This document shows positions 14,597-27,615 of a stretch of 64,000 nucleotides of DNA, in pieces. The stretch covers positions 137,209 to 201,208 of the forward strand of contig CM034100.1 in NCBI GenBank assembly GCA_019914945.1, read 5' to 3'. Below the pieces are notes generated by a model. It worked only from the letters and a program-made list of their open reading frames with translations. It ran no database searches and had not been told where the DNA came from. How positions within the stretch are numbered: position 1 is the first letter of the stretch; each line of letters opens with the position of its first letter. The position numbers were made by a program, and so were the translations under genes. The stretch is from Typha latifolia. Taxonomy: Eukaryota > Streptophyta > Magnoliopsida > Poales > Typhaceae.

Positions 14597-14847
14597 ATCA
14601 TCCCTTATCCAAAAAATCTATTAAGGGAGAGAGAGATGATTGGGATGATAGCTTTTTCTTTTATATGTCTTTTAATTTTAACAGCCTGTTTGGATTCCAG
14701 CAGCCCCACCACCAGCAGCAGCAGCCCAGCCACTTTTCTTCCACCTTCAAACCAACCTCCCCTCGATCGCATTCGCACCACCGGGTCAAAAGTTAAACGG
14801 AAATACAAAGCCACTTTCCACATCGTTCCCAATCCGAGATTGATCCG
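13807..14847. other. Intergenic: OTU 3' UTR and reticulon promoter/5' UTR
   Basis: AT-rich sequence following the OTU stop, then a long (CT)n tract at 14545-14594, about 250 bp upstream of the reticulon-like start codon. Such CT runs are common in plant core promoters and 5' leaders. Nothing else was recognised. Confidence 0.5.
14545..14594. repeat. (CT)n microsatellite upstream of reticulon-like gene
   Basis: About 25 uninterrupted CT units. Its position close to the gene start suggests promoter or 5' leader DNA; a regulatory role is inference. Confidence 0.95.
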
Positions 14848-16273
14848 ATGGATTCCTCCATCCGATCGGCAGGTAGCCCGAGATCCCTACACGAGCTCCT
14901 CGGGGGAGGAATCGGTGAGTAATAATTTTTAGGTTTTGCTTCCAATTGCTAGGAATCAATTAGGTTTTATAGTGGAGTTCGTTTATTCCAGTGGCTGATG
15001 TGATGCTTTGGAAGAGAAGACATGTAACGATCGGTACACTGCTGGGAACTCTGGCAGCTTGGGTGGTGTTTGAGGTATCTGGATATACTCTGCTGTCGCT
15101 TCTCTCCAATGTTCTATTGCTCTTGTTGACCATTCTTTTCGTATGGGCAAAGGCTGCTCAAATTCTCAACAGGTATTTCCGATTATGTCCATTTGTTGCT
15201 ATTCATCTGCTTCCTTTTATCTTTATCTTTACCCGCAATATGTGGCATTTCTATGGTCAAACTTCATTTTGACTGCGACAGCATTAGAATGATATAATTT
15301 TAGCTAGTTTATTATGGTCATATGATGTTCTTGAAGGTCTTCTAGCCATATAATGTCGGGTGTGAATCCAAGTTCTTTCTTCTTCTTTTTTAATCTATCT
15401 TCTCTTTCAACTGTTTCCTCTAAAGCTCTTCCTACACTCAGTCAACTTTCTCCTATTTCTATTTCTATATATGTGTTAATCACAGTTACAAGCTGATGTG
15501 GGTGCAGGCCTCCTCCACCTATACCTCAGATGCACATCTCAGAAGAAGTCATAAGGGAAGTAGCAGCTTTCATGCATCCTGGTATCAATATGATGCTTTC
15601 AATCTTTCACGATATTGCACTGGGAAAGGACTCGAAGCTTTTCTATGGAGTGGCTATATATTTATGGTTGATCTCCATCGTTGGCAGTTTGACTGATTTC
15701 CCTACTATGATTTACACAAGTATGGGTCTCTCATGGCATTTCCTAAAATTTCTAGTGCTAGCATAATAATATGAAAATGCTACTGTCTTGTGTCTCTGTG
15801 GAATAACTTAAGTGAATTAATATTCTTGACTTGGTATATCATTTTTTGTCTGAATAATTTGGGGGCTAACTAGGAGTAGTTTGTGGAGTTTTATTGCTCT
15901 TTGAAGGATATAGAGGCATGTGTTTCCACTTCCAGATGAGCATGAGTAGGTAACTTGTATTGTTGATCATTTGGTTGCTGATATCTGCTGCTTGTAATTC
16001 GTCAGAAAAAGGTTTACTTACAGAAATTAAATTTCAAGAATGTAATGACTAACATATAATCCTGAGTGATAATCCGCTCAGTGGCTTAATGCAGGTCTTA
16101 TTATTGTTCTAACCATCCCAGCACTATATGAGAAATATGAAGAATGTATTGACAGATACATGAAGCTAGCATACATGGAGGTTTGGATGTATGAGAGAAT
16201 ATATGAGAGAGTATCCATGAAGTGCTTTAACAAGATCATGAATTGCATCATAGAGATACTGAAAGAAAGCTGA
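14848..16273 (+). CDS. Reticulon-like protein (plant RTNLB family)
   Basis: Predicted 212-aa ER membrane-shaping protein. Exons: 14848-14914, 14992-15172, 15508-15719, 16095-16273; phases agree. The reticulon homology domain starts at VADVMLWKRRHVTIGTLLG and contains two long hydrophobic hairpins: LAAWVVFEVSGYTLLSLLSN with LLLLTILFVWA, then KLFYGVAIYLWLISIVGSL with LIIVLTIPALYEKYEE. The N-terminus before the domain is only about 22 residues (MDSSIRSAGSPRSLHELLGG), so this is a short RTNLB. The C-terminus continues about 45 residues past YEKYEE and ends CIIEILKES, without a di-lysine signal. ATG 14848 is the first in-frame start of a short exon that splices in phase. The symbol is left blank because the paralogue cannot be fixed. 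Confidence 0.9.
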
Positions 16274-17490
16274 TGCTACATTTGGTAAGAAATCTGGAAA
16301 TTTGCCCTTGTTTTCCTTCTTTCATCTGTCACACTCACACCGTAGTTCTCAATGTTTTGTGGCCTCAGGATCTTGACCACTTTGCGGGCACTGCAATTGA
16401 TATCTAATTGCTTGTAAAGAGGTAAACTGAGAATAATTTCTTGATTCCTAGAGCAAAGTATGGTAGAAAGGAGTGTGCTGCTGGTACAAAGGGTATGTGC
16501 TCTTTGAAACTGAAACAATTGATGACCTAGGTTGTACTGCTGGAATTCTTCTCCATTTGAGTGTGTGGTTATAACTGATTGTACAGTTAATTTTTCTTTT
16601 TCTTTTTTCGAAGTCGTGCATTTGTTTGTGACCATTCATATCGGTTTAACTGATCCCCTTTGTACCTTTAGAAGGGATCTACTAAGCTCAGTCTGAGGTA
16701 GGCATGTACAATATATTTGGGTTGCTTGGGTGCAGATGTAACTTGAACATACTTCCTGACTCTTGATTTGCTCTTCGCTGCCTAATCTAATCTTCTTGTT
16801 ATATTCTCAAGTAGAATAATACCATTTGCTTAGAAAAGAACGGCGGCATTCTCTTAAGAAGAGCATTGATGCCCTCGAAATTTCCATAGAAAAAGGGGTC
16901 ACCAGTTCTAGGATGCATCATGCTAGCAGAAATTAGACCACTAAAAGTTCACTCGAGATAATAAAGCAGAATGTTGAGGGCACTGCCGAGGAATACCGGG
17001 TATCACTGCTTGGCTAGGGTGGCCCTCTCTTCCTTTTCTCTCTTCCTTTTCTCTCTTCCCATAGAAATGAATTTAAGTACATGTAGATATATATACACAT
17101 ATTGTGTTTGGTATTTCCTGAAAATTCGTGCAAGGTATGAGCCAGCCACTGTTTGCTATGACAACGTGAAGTAACATAAATATTTTGAAAATTCCATTGA
17201 TAATCTATAGACAAGCAACAAATTATAGTTCAAAACAAATATTGTTCTGTCGCAGTCGAGAAAAATACTGATCTTGCTGTCAGTTCTTATACCCAGAAAA
17301 GGGATGATCAATAAATGAGATGAAACTCGGATTGAAGCCTCCAAGCAACGTGTACAACAAAAAAGATTGATGAAGTCTGGATGTATGGGCAGATCATTGA
17401 CAATACTAATGCACAACAGCAATCAAACGGGCAAACATTAATCTGATCCGCCCAGCAACTCGTCAAAGGCGACTGTGTCAATTTGGTGAT
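16274..17490. other. Convergent 3' intergenic region (reticulon / uncoupling protein)
   Basis: The two genes point towards each other here, so this DNA should hold both 3' UTRs. No coding family was recognised; short open frames lack any recognisable domain. Confidence 0.5.
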
Positions 17491-20400
17491 TTATCTCATA
17501 AAGAACTTTTTAACCTGTACATCCAGAAGGCAAAATATGGTTAAGGCATTTTCAGTAAAGAAAGTCACTGATGGACTGATGGCAGAAGCGCAGGGGTGCT
17601 CTGATGTAGTGAGCGAAATGAAAGACAAATTTCTCTTACATTATGAAGGGAAAGGTAAGAGAAGAATATGTGTTAGATGCTCAACGAGAAGGGTGCTACA
17701 AATTGAGCTATTCCTTTTAAGTGAAGATAAAGAGCTGGTTCTATAGACACGAACTAAAGTATGCTGTTTATTTCGGCTACTCAGAGATCTTCTATTTGGC
17801 TCTTCAGGCTGTCTAAAAAGAGAGAGAATGCCAGCAGAAGCATGTGTTACTCTACTAACATAATAATACCTGCTCCAATGTCAAGAACATAATCACATTC
17901 CATGATCCTAGCCGGCCAAGATTTGGAATGAACCCCTTATAAAAAGCAGAAGGTCCCTGAGAAAAGAAAAAGGGAAACTTTAGTCTCATAGCAGATCCAA
18001 TAAAAGGATATTGTTTACTGCCCACTGTCCGTGCTATGAAAAAGAACCCCAATGGTTATTCTTAGAGTATGTCTTATCAGCTTCTCTCATGTGTAACTTG
18101 TTAGAAGATACAACGATCCAGCACTACTTTGTTCACAGCTGTGTAGCATTAATGAGCAATCAGTATCTGATGAGCATAACACCAAACTAGAAATTTCTCT
18201 GTCTGATAATATCTATCTTATTACCTAGTTAACCAGAGAGAATTCAGCTCATAAGCATGCGGTAATTGAATTTTCAGATAACTGTACAATTATCCCGCTC
18301 TTATTTGCAAAATGAACTCTGCATTTACCAGTCAACATGGAAGAATTAATTGCTATCAACATTATCATCACTGCTTAACAAGTGATGATACACGTACTGT
18401 CAGCAAAATTTTACTGCCAAACCAGTTCAATTTAGCAATTATAGGCAGAAAATAGGGGAGGAAGTGGACGTACATCATTTTTCAAAGTCTTGATGAAACA
18501 ATCAAGTGTACTTTTATAAGTTGAATCTCCCATCATTCTTGATTTCACCTGTGAAAAGTCATTTCAGTCTGCCAGGTTCAGCAGATTTGTATATACTCAT
18601 ATATCTACTTACCAAAAGAAAATAGCATAGCATAATATACTAGTTAACAGCAATCCAAATGCATGCTTTAGATTGGTATTAAATCAGAAACTATAAAGAT
18701 GCTAGACTGACATCAAATAATCAGAAGACCGAAGAATCTTTTTGCAGATAAATATGTGAAAGTCGAACAATGTAACAGAAATAAATAGAATATGTAAATG
18801 GGGTCTGGGCTACAGTAAACAGGTCTTCAAATGACAGGCATCAAGGTGCACATTACATATTGGAACTTGCCATAGTTTTAACAGTTTGTAAGCTTCAATT
18901 TAATTGGCATCATGTTTTCACCTGTTACTGAAGCAGGTAGCCATCACCAACAGAGTTAAGGTCCTTAAAAGTTAAAACAACTATCACTCACAGTTCTACT
19001 ACAAATTACCATGTATTTACAGCCTCCTACAGAATTTATAAGCAAACAAATGTAGATGCATTTCATCATAGCAGATCAGTCATCGTAGAATGAAGCTTGG
19101 TCAGAGTAGTATAGTGATGGATCGGTAAAGTAGTGGTTACCACGTCAATTGGAGAACCAATACAGACAGCAAAAAATCCAGCACCCAATCCAGCTAAGAG
19201 ATGAGTGAAAACATTGTCAGTGAACCCAGGAATTTTCAGAATCGTCTGGACCAATAAAGCAAATATAAGCAAATAATAACAAGAGCTCTATTAAACATCA
19301 AATTATACTTATGGTCACTCATCAAACAGATGCACCTGCTTCACTTGATCATAGCTGGCTAATTCGGCAGCATTTATTATGGCATTGCGTGCAACATTAG
19401 GGCCAAGGCCAGTCCACAGAGCCCCAAGTCCTTCCTAGAAAGAAGAAAATGGGCAGGTTCATAAAAGATCATCACTTACAATTGCCAGTATTAACATTCA
19501 AACAACCACCTGTCTTATAATTGTAGCATAAGCACTTAGTGCTCCAGAATAACGTCTTGGTACACCAGATGGAAGCTTCCCTTCAGCCTGAAGTCGTACT
19601 TTCACAAGATCGGTTGGATTTGCCACCACGATCGCAAGTGCGCCTAATTGAATTACAACACATCCACTTTAGTATGTCAGGAACGAATTAACACAGTCAG
19701 AAATGAAGCATTTGTGAGTCATTGCGTGACACCAACCGGTCGTAAGACCAGCAAGAATTTTCTTCGACAAAGGGATGTCTCCCACAAAATTATCACCTAC
19801 ATAAAAAGCTTTAACCTTCCAAGAAGACAAACAGTAAATGGATCAGACTGAAAAAGAACAAAAAATAAATCCAAGTAAAAAAAAAAATTAAACCAAGAAT
19901 ATTAGAACAAAATGGAACTCACTGGCTCATATAATCCAATACGGAGGCCGCCATAAAGGCACTGGCGATGAAGCCCAGGTATGATGCCTTTCCACAGTGC
20001 GACCAACCCTTCTTCGCGAGCAATGGTCATGACTGTGCCCAGCAGTCCTCTGTATTTGGGCACACCTAACGCATCCCCTGCGACCGCTTTCTTTTGCAGC
20101 TGAAGCCTCACTTTAGCAGTGTCCAGAGGAATGGTGCATAGCTAGAGAAAGAAATAAAATGTAATAGTAACACGAGAGAGTGACAAACATGACGTGAACT
20201 CCTGAAGAAGTTAGAGAATGTGGAATTGATTCCACTCTACCCTATGCTTCAATTAGATGTTAATCACAGCAGATGCAACTGTAACGGAGAAATTGAGATG
20301 ACTTGGATCAAAATGTCAAGATCTGAAAAGTGTGACCAAACAGATCTAAGCTACTCGGCATGGGGAGGAGATCGCTAGTTACAGAGTGGAAGGTCGGAGG

Positions 20401-20510
20401 TCCGTTGGGTTGAGGAGGGAGTGATGGAGCCTTACCTCGGCGAAACAGGCGGCGATGGCGCTGCTCACGAATCTTCCAGCGAAGGAGATTTCCGATCCGT
20501 GTTCGGACAT
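17491..20510 (-). CDS. PUMP1: Mitochondrial uncoupling protein (PUMP/UCP)
   Basis: Predicted 298-aa inner-membrane carrier of the mitochondrial carrier family, plant uncoupling protein group, which dissipates the proton gradient or exchanges metabolites. Exons in gene order: 20436-20510, 19923-20141, 19737-19815, 19510-19643, 19336-19434, 19141-19245, 18474-18548, 17870-17956, 17491-17514. All three carrier signatures are present: [21 protein letters not shown] and SPIDVVKSRM. Each repeat also has its second-helix block (for example [17 protein letters not shown]). The last exon encodes only VKKFFMR and stop. The length fits plant UCPs of about 300 aa. The start [14 protein letters not shown] follows a GC-rich leader. 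The gene diverges from PCNA across about 960 bp. UCP2/PUMP2 is possible; I favour the UCP1 type from overall sequence. Confidence 0.93.
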
Positions 20511-21053
20511 GGTCACCGACGATCCGGTGTATTCCGGCAGCGGACGGCGATCTAATGCCGGAGAATGTGGGGGAACGAAGAAGAAGGTCAAGGATGTTAA
20601 GTTGCGGTTAGGAGAGACGGAGGTGGACGAAGAAATCTTCTGAGGGAGGTGGGTTGGTAACGTAAGGCCGTGGAATCTTCAAGGGGAGAGGGAAGAAAAT
20701 TGAAACGACAACATTTGCGGGTTTGATGAAGTATTAAAAGGTCAGTCAGTTTTAGAGTCCCACGAATTTTTTAATTTTTTTTAATAAAAATTTCATTTAG
20801 ATTCAACTCAAGCAAAGCCAAGACTAAAATGACTCACATTTTCTAAGATCATATAAATTGTTCTCATCCAATCTTATAGTAAATTTGAGTTGAATAAGCA
20901 TGATGAGAAAAGTAGATATGAAATTTTACATGTTTGATACAATAAGTCTTAAATTTTATGTATATATTTCAATCCTTTCTAGTCTGGCTTAAAATTAATT
21001 TTGAATCAAAACTAATGCATTAAGCTTGCTTATTTATACTTGATTATGTGGAC

Positions 21054-21065
21054 AGCCCAAGCCCA
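21054..21065 (-). promoter_or_regulatory. Tandem site II-like elements (TGGGCT)
   Basis: Two abutting AGCCCA hexamers. Site II elements are known targets of TCP factors in proliferation genes including PCNA. Here they lie about 400 bp from the start codon, so function is inference. Confidence 0.4.
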
Positions 21066-21245
21066 TCCACAGCCAACAGGTACTGAACTGATATCACTGT
21101 GTATAGACTGTTTTTGTTCCTTATTAGTAGGTTGCACGTCATTTTCTCAAATCATTTGTTGAATGATGCGTCAGCGTCAAACGGCTGAAGATAATTAATT
21201 GCATCTGGAAATTTTCTTCGTTTCATTTTGTTCTTAGTTTTATAA

Positions 21246-21307
21246 TTTCGCGGCAATTTGGGGTGAAAAAATCGGAGCTATGGCGGGAAAGCATCCACTT
21301 TCCCGCC
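21246..21307. promoter_or_regulatory. E2F-like site cluster of the PCNA promoter
   Basis: TTTCGCGG at 21246-21253, GGCGGGAAA at 21282-21290 and TTTCCCGCC at 21299-21307. The last two are exact reverse complements facing each other across 8 bp. They match the E2F/DP consensus (TTTSSCGC type) known to drive S-phase expression of plant PCNA genes. They lie 160-220 bp upstream of the ATG and just upstream of the TATA box. Confidence 0.75.
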
Positions 21308-21327
21308 AAAACCCCGCCTCTAGCCTT

Positions 21328-21333
21328 TATAAA
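21328..21333 (+). promoter_or_regulatory. TATA box of PCNA
   Basis: TATAAA within CCTTTATAAACAGC, about 135 bp before the start codon and about 20 bp downstream of the E2F-like pair. Confidence 0.65.
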
Positions 21334-21452
21334 CAGCATCCCTAGCCTTCTTCGTCCCCCCTTCTCCAGCCCCCAAAATCCACCGCACCTTTCCGCCGTT
21401 AACGCCGGTCTTTCGAAGGAAAGCACCAAGAAAGTATACGCATACATAGTGA

Positions 21453-22590
<1,138 letters not shown>

Positions 22591-24801
22591 ACGCCAAAGA
22601 GAGCGAGGAAGAAATGAACTCTTATAATCTAATCTTGTTTTAGCCTATTTAAATTTTGCTTGGGCTGTTCATTGGTTTGCCATTCAATTCTAGAGGCCAA
22701 TTAGAGTTGCGACTGTTTGACTATGGTTGTGAAGTTTGTACTGGCTTTATTTTTATTTTTATTTTCTCTTCTGTTCCTGAATCTTGACTCTGCCTTCAAA
22801 TGATGAATTGAATGCCAAATGTGACAGTCATATCTTAGCATATTCTGCTAAATGTCAAATGAACCTCTCCAAAGCATCTCTTGTATAATACAAGAATTGC
22901 AAACCAGAGCACATTGTCATGTCTCATTGAAATTTTGATGATCAAGGATCTTGTGATTTAAGTCATATTTTGAGGGATACTAAGATAATGACGATGGATA
23001 CTTAATCTTCTACTGTTAGACTACTATTGTAGTGATGATAGAATAAGCTGTTAGACTACCCCTTTTTCTTCTATATAAAGGGCTAACTCCTATATGTAAT
23101 GTAAGAGGTATTCAACTTTAGTGTACTAGAGTTATAATTTCAGCAACCTTCATAATTCCTGCAACATTCTATAATATTGATCAGACAGGATAAGTGTCTA
23201 CCTTAAATATTTCTTTGCCTGATGAACTTTTCTGTGATTTAGCAGTGCTGTTCCTTTGGTCATTGTGATTAATTCTCCGAGAGTGAAAATTAGAGATAAA
23301 TCTCTTCGTTGACTATATTGAATACAGTGCTGTTCTTTTCACCATACATGCCAGAAGTTTCAATGATACAAAAGTTAAAACGGCAACAGATGAGGTTGCC
23401 TTGCCGGATTTCACTACCTGCTGTCATTTATAAAAAATGTTGTCAATTAGATGAAATCGAAGCTGCCCACAAAAACCCAGTCACCGACTCTAGACAAGAT
23501 GCAAAGAAAATGAACCTTCATACTGATCAAGTGGTACATTGAGAACGCGAGTATGCTCTAACCTCAGTGTGATGAAAGGGGTAAAGATACAAAAAGTAAA
23601 TATATAAATAACAAGTAAGCAACACTAAAAGGACAAATAGAAAAAAAAAATATTACAGCATCAAGAATTTTAAGATTTATGACTATTGAGGCGTGCAACT
23701 GACCCTTTTTTATCTAAGAAATGAGCAGTGCAAAGAGACCTTGCCTTCCCGTGTTCAAGATCAAGAAGGTCCTCCAATAACAAATTCTTTGCGGCAAAAA
23801 GCAAATACTCTGAACCAGGACATACTAGCACTTGTTGGCATCTGCTATTTAATTGAAGAAAGAGCAAACTATTAGCAGCAACCTACAAGAGATAGAAATA
23901 GGCTGAATGTTATTCAGCATCCATTAGCCTTTGATACTGCACAGAAGAGACTTGCAGCTTTCCAGTACAGTCTATAACCAACAGTGTGCTTGCAACCTGC
24001 AAAGTCATAGTAGGTAATACAATTTCCAAAAACTTATTAGTAAAACAATTCATATATAAAAAGTACCAAAGGTTGCATAAGCCAGAATGTATTACCCTGA
24101 GCCACGAGTATTATGTCCTCTAGTTGCTTGAGACAAGCAAACATAAACCATGCCATAAGCATGAGATTACTCACATCTGGCACAATTTTAAGGTATGATG
24201 ATGAACAGCAATGACAGATGCTGGACAATCAAATTATCAGTGTCAGAACTGACAAGGAGAACGAGACATTCACAGGCTTATTACAAGAATGTGTAACATC
24301 CTTCTTTCAAAATCATAACTAGTTATCAAGTAACTAAACCTTGGAATTTTATGTAATAATGTAAACACACCAATAGGATGAGAAAAGAAGAGAGGAACGA
24401 GAAAGTTACCATTTGCTTGGGCCTATTCCGAGAAGAACTTAAGACAGCCCTTGCCTTGTTCAATAACAACCTCCAACTTGCCATGCCATGACTTTGTGGC
24501 CATTTATTGGAATGATCAGCTCTTGATTCTCAATAAGGAATCACCAAAAATCCTTGCATGAGCATACACCATTCTCAAAATGGTGAAAACGACTAGCATC
24601 TTGGACAATTATCTTACGGTTGGTTATCTTTGAGACCCATTTTGTCACATTGTGGCAGTCTTCCACAGACACGGCGGTTCTTTATAATTTGGATTGCCAT
24701 CCCTGGTTCTGTATTTATAAGAGCAAATGATATGGCTAGTTGTTCACTATGGCCATAAAGGAAGGCTTCCTTCTCCACATTATGTAGCACTGAACGTGTA
24801 T
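22591..24801. other. Intergenic between PCNA and the PPR gene
   Basis: PCNA 3' UTR followed by about 2 kb of AT-rich DNA. The right part probably holds the 3' UTR of the minus-strand PPR gene. Small open frames occur on both strands (for example 23309-23542 +), but none resembles a family I know and none shows a splice chain. Confidence 0.45.
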
Positions 24802-27615
24802 CTAGCTCATCTTCTCCATCTGAGCTTGCAAATCATTCCATAAGTCACACATGCTCTCGAATTGTGGGTGTGATTGATCACCAACTCTAAATGCATGAAT
24901 GATGTTCTTAATCTCAACCCAACTGCAGCCAGGTGTCTTCTTTAGCCGTGTCTCACTCATCGCTGTTCTCATCTTTCCAGCATCAGACCACCTTCCAACC
25001 TGAGCATATATATTTGAGAGAACCACATAATGAGCAGCATTTGCAGGTTCTAGTCTGGCTAGCTGCTTCAGTGCAATTTCCCCGATTTTTATGTCGGAAT
25101 GCATTCTGCAGGCACCCAATAGAGCTCCCCAAACACCAGCATCTGGAGTCATTGGCATTCTCTGGATCAGATTCCAAGCTTCATCCAACTGACCAGCGCG
25201 TCCCAACAAATCAACCATGCAAGCATAGTGTTCCAGGTATGGCTCCACTATGTTTTCATGTCTCATCAAATCAAAAATCTTCTTGCCCTCAGCAACTAAA
25301 CCTCCATGCCTACAAGCTGAGAGGACTCCAAGATAAGTCACTGTATCTGCCTCTATGCAACTGTCTTTCATATGTGAAAACAGTGAGATTGCACTATCAC
25401 CTTGCCCATGTACGGCATAACCAGCAAGCATCACATTCCAAGATACAGTATCTCTATGGCTCATTTGATTGAAGAAGTTCCAAGCATAATCAAGCCTTCC
25501 ACATTTTGAGTACATGTCAAGTAGACAGTTACCCACAAGCACATTAGACTCAAACCCGGACCTTATAGCATAAGAATGGAGAGTCAAACCATCTCTTAAA
25601 GCAGCCAGGTATGCAGTTGCTGGTAATAGGCTCACAAGAGAAACTAGGTTGGGCTTGATATTTTCAGCTCTCATCAGGTGGAAAGCTGATATTGCATCAC
25701 TTGCCTGTCCATTGTGCATGTATCCTGCTATCATTGTATTCCATGAGATAATATCTTTATGAAATCTAGTGGCATTGAACAAATTCTCAGAAGATGGGAG
25801 GTCCCCGCACTTGGCATACATATCTATAGTTGCATTTTTCAGATGAAGATCAGATTCGAACCCATACTTTATGACCATCCCATGGATGCAAGTACCTTCT
25901 CTAAGGTTATTTAAGAGAGCATAAGCTGGAAGCACACCAACCATTGTCCCTGGTTCTGGCTGTTTTCCCTCTGAGTGGAAAATTTGGAACATCTTCAAAG
26001 CCTTATCTGCCTCCCCTATCTGAGCATACCCATTAATCAAGGCATTCCATGTTATAACATCTCTACTCTCTAAGCCATCAAACAGAGCATGCGCTGATTT
26101 AAAGGAACCACACTTGGCATACATAGCTACCAGTGCGGTCCCCACTGAAACATCCAAAACTGTGTCAGATCTCAACACAAAGCTATGTATGCTTTTCCCT
26201 AGATTCAGCTCCAGCAAATCTGCACAAGCTGGAAGAATACAGACAAGTGTAACCCTGTTGGGTTTGATTCCTCTCATTTGCATTTCTTGAAAAAGAGATA
26301 ATGCTTCTCTTGGGTAACCAGCTTGGACGAATGCAGAGATCATGGCAGACCAAGCAATAATATCTTTGTTCTGGATCCCATCAAACAGTAATTTCGCCTT
26401 CTCCATGTCTCCGATCTTTGCATACATTGTAACAAGTGCTGTATTGACTGCAACATCAAAATTTATTTCTCTCTGGACTGCATACCTGTGAATGTCCATC
26501 CCCCTTTCTGAGTCTGCGAGCTCTGCTGCAGCTGAAAGAGCACTCACCACAGACACCTGATTCAACTTTACATTTGATCTTCTCAATCCATCAAAAAGAT
26601 CCAGAGCATCCATAAATAAGCCATTATGTACATAACCTGAGATCATTGTTCCCCAAGAAACATCATCCCTATCATTCGACATCCCATCAAAGAGCTTTCG
26701 AGCAACCTCAGTTCTCCCACATTTGCAATACGTATCAATCAAACCATTAGAAACAACATCTGAAAAGCATCTCCTAGTAACAAAACCATGAACTGCTCTG
26801 CACAACAAATGATAAGACAATTCACAGATAGCCGGAAGCAAGTTAAGGATGGTTACCGAGTTGGGTAATTCACCATTCTCCTGCATCTTCCTGAAAAGCG
26901 TCAAAGCTTGGCAAGGACTACCACTCTGTGAGAACCCAGAAATCATCGCATTCCATGTGACGGTATCCAACACAGGCAATGAATCAAACAACTCGCGTGC
27001 AGTTGTAACCATACCCAACTTGCAGTACATATCAACAAGGCCAGTGGCAATAAAGACATCACCAACCAATCCTCTTCTACCAACTTCCCGGTGGATCAAA
27101 ATACCATTTTGCGAGTCGAGAGCACCAGCGCAGGCCTTCAACACAAAGGTGAAGCTATACTTATCGGGTTCGATTCCGCGCTCCAGCATTCGATGGTAGA
27201 AACTAATTGCCTTCTTGTGCTCGCCTGCTCTGGTGTAGCATCTGATCATGGAGTTCCATAAGATGACGGTAGGATTAGGAGAGGAGTTGAACACAGCGAA
27301 AGCTGAGTCAGGTCTGTGGAATGAGGAGTAGGAGTTAAGGAGTAGAGTAAGAATGGAGTCGTCGGAGTCGGAGTCGGCGCCGAGGAGTAGAAGACGAGCG
27401 TGGATTGGAAGGAGAGAGTTGAGACTTTTGCATGAGCGAAGAAGGTGAGGGTAGTCGAAGGAAGTGATAGAACTAATGGAGGAGAGGGCGAAGGTTCGAG
27501 TGGATGCTAAAGCTGTCGGAAAAGAGAAATAACGAGGCAAGCGGAGAAGGTTTAGCATTCCGACGACGACAAGGGAGCAGAGAGAGACATAAGAGGCATA
27601 GAGGCATAGAGGCAT
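24802..27615 (-). CDS. PLS-class pentatricopeptide repeat protein, E/E+ type
   Basis: Single-exon 937-codon frame encoding an organelle-type PPR protein, a family of sequence-specific RNA binders used mainly in organelle RNA editing and processing. Repeats run from about residue 70 to 830, seen as the recurring pattern of DVVTWNAMISGY, GxxxEALxLFxxM, PNxVTxxxxLxAC and LVDMYxKCG. The end carries the E region (YACMVDLLGRAGQLDEAW, PDAGVWGALLGACRMH, EPANAAHYVVLSNIYAQVGR) and an E+-like stretch (KKTPGCSWVEIKNIIHAFRVGD). It stops shortly after, with no DYW deaminase domain. It resembles remembered Arabidopsis At2g39620. Two starts are possible: ATG at 27615, or Met20 at 27558, which gives MLNLLRLPRYFSFPTALAST, a better targeting-peptide-like N-terminus. 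Organelle not determined. Confidence 0.93.
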   Translation of the reverse strand: MPLCLYASYVSLCSLVVVGMLNLLRLPRYFSFPTALASTRTFALSSISSITSFDYPHLLRSCKSLNSLLPIHARLLLLGADSDSDDSILTLLLNSYSSFHRPDSAFAVFNSSPNPTVILWNSMIRCYTRAGEHKKAISFYHRMLERGIEPDKYSFTFVLKACAGALDSQNGILIHREVGRRGLVGDVFIATGLVDMYCKLGMVTTARELFDSLPVLDTVTWNAMISGFSQSGSPCQALTLFRKMQENGELPNSVTILNLLPAICELSYHLLCRAVHGFVTRRCFSDVVSNGLIDTYCKCGRTEVARKLFDGMSNDRDDVSWGTMISGYVHNGLFMDALDLFDGLRRSNVKLNQVSVVSALSAAAELADSERGMDIHRYAVQREINFDVAVNTALVTMYAKIGDMEKAKLLFDGIQNKDIIAWSAMISAFVQAGYPREALSLFQEMQMRGIKPNRVTLVCILPACADLLELNLGKSIHSFVLRSDTVLDVSVGTALVAMYAKCGSFKSAHALFDGLESRDVITWNALINGYAQIGEADKALKMFQIFHSEGKQPEPGTMVGVLPAYALLNNLREGTCIHGMVIKYGFESDLHLKNATIDMYAKCGDLPSSENLFNATRFHKDIISWNTMIAGYMHNGQASDAISAFHLMRAENIKPNLVSLVSLLPATAYLAALRDGLTLHSYAIRSGFESNVLVGNCLLDMYSKCGRLDYAWNFFNQMSHRDTVSWNVMLAGYAVHGQGDSAISLFSHMKDSCIEADTVTYLGVLSACRHGGLVAEGKKIFDLMRHENIVEPYLEHYACMVDLLGRAGQLDEAWNLIQRMPMTPDAGVWGALLGACRMHSDIKIGEIALKQLARLEPANAAHYVVLSNIYAQVGRWSDAGKMRTAMSETRLKKTPGCSWVEIKNIIHAFRVGDQSHPQFESMCDLWNDLQAQMEKMS

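Noticed and set aside
23309..23542. 77-codon plus-strand frame downstream of PCNA
   Set aside because: Composition is unremarkable, with no domain, neighbouring exons or clear promoter.
24933..25472. 179-codon plus-strand frame inside the PPR gene
   Set aside because: Antisense shadow of a long intronless repeat-protein gene.
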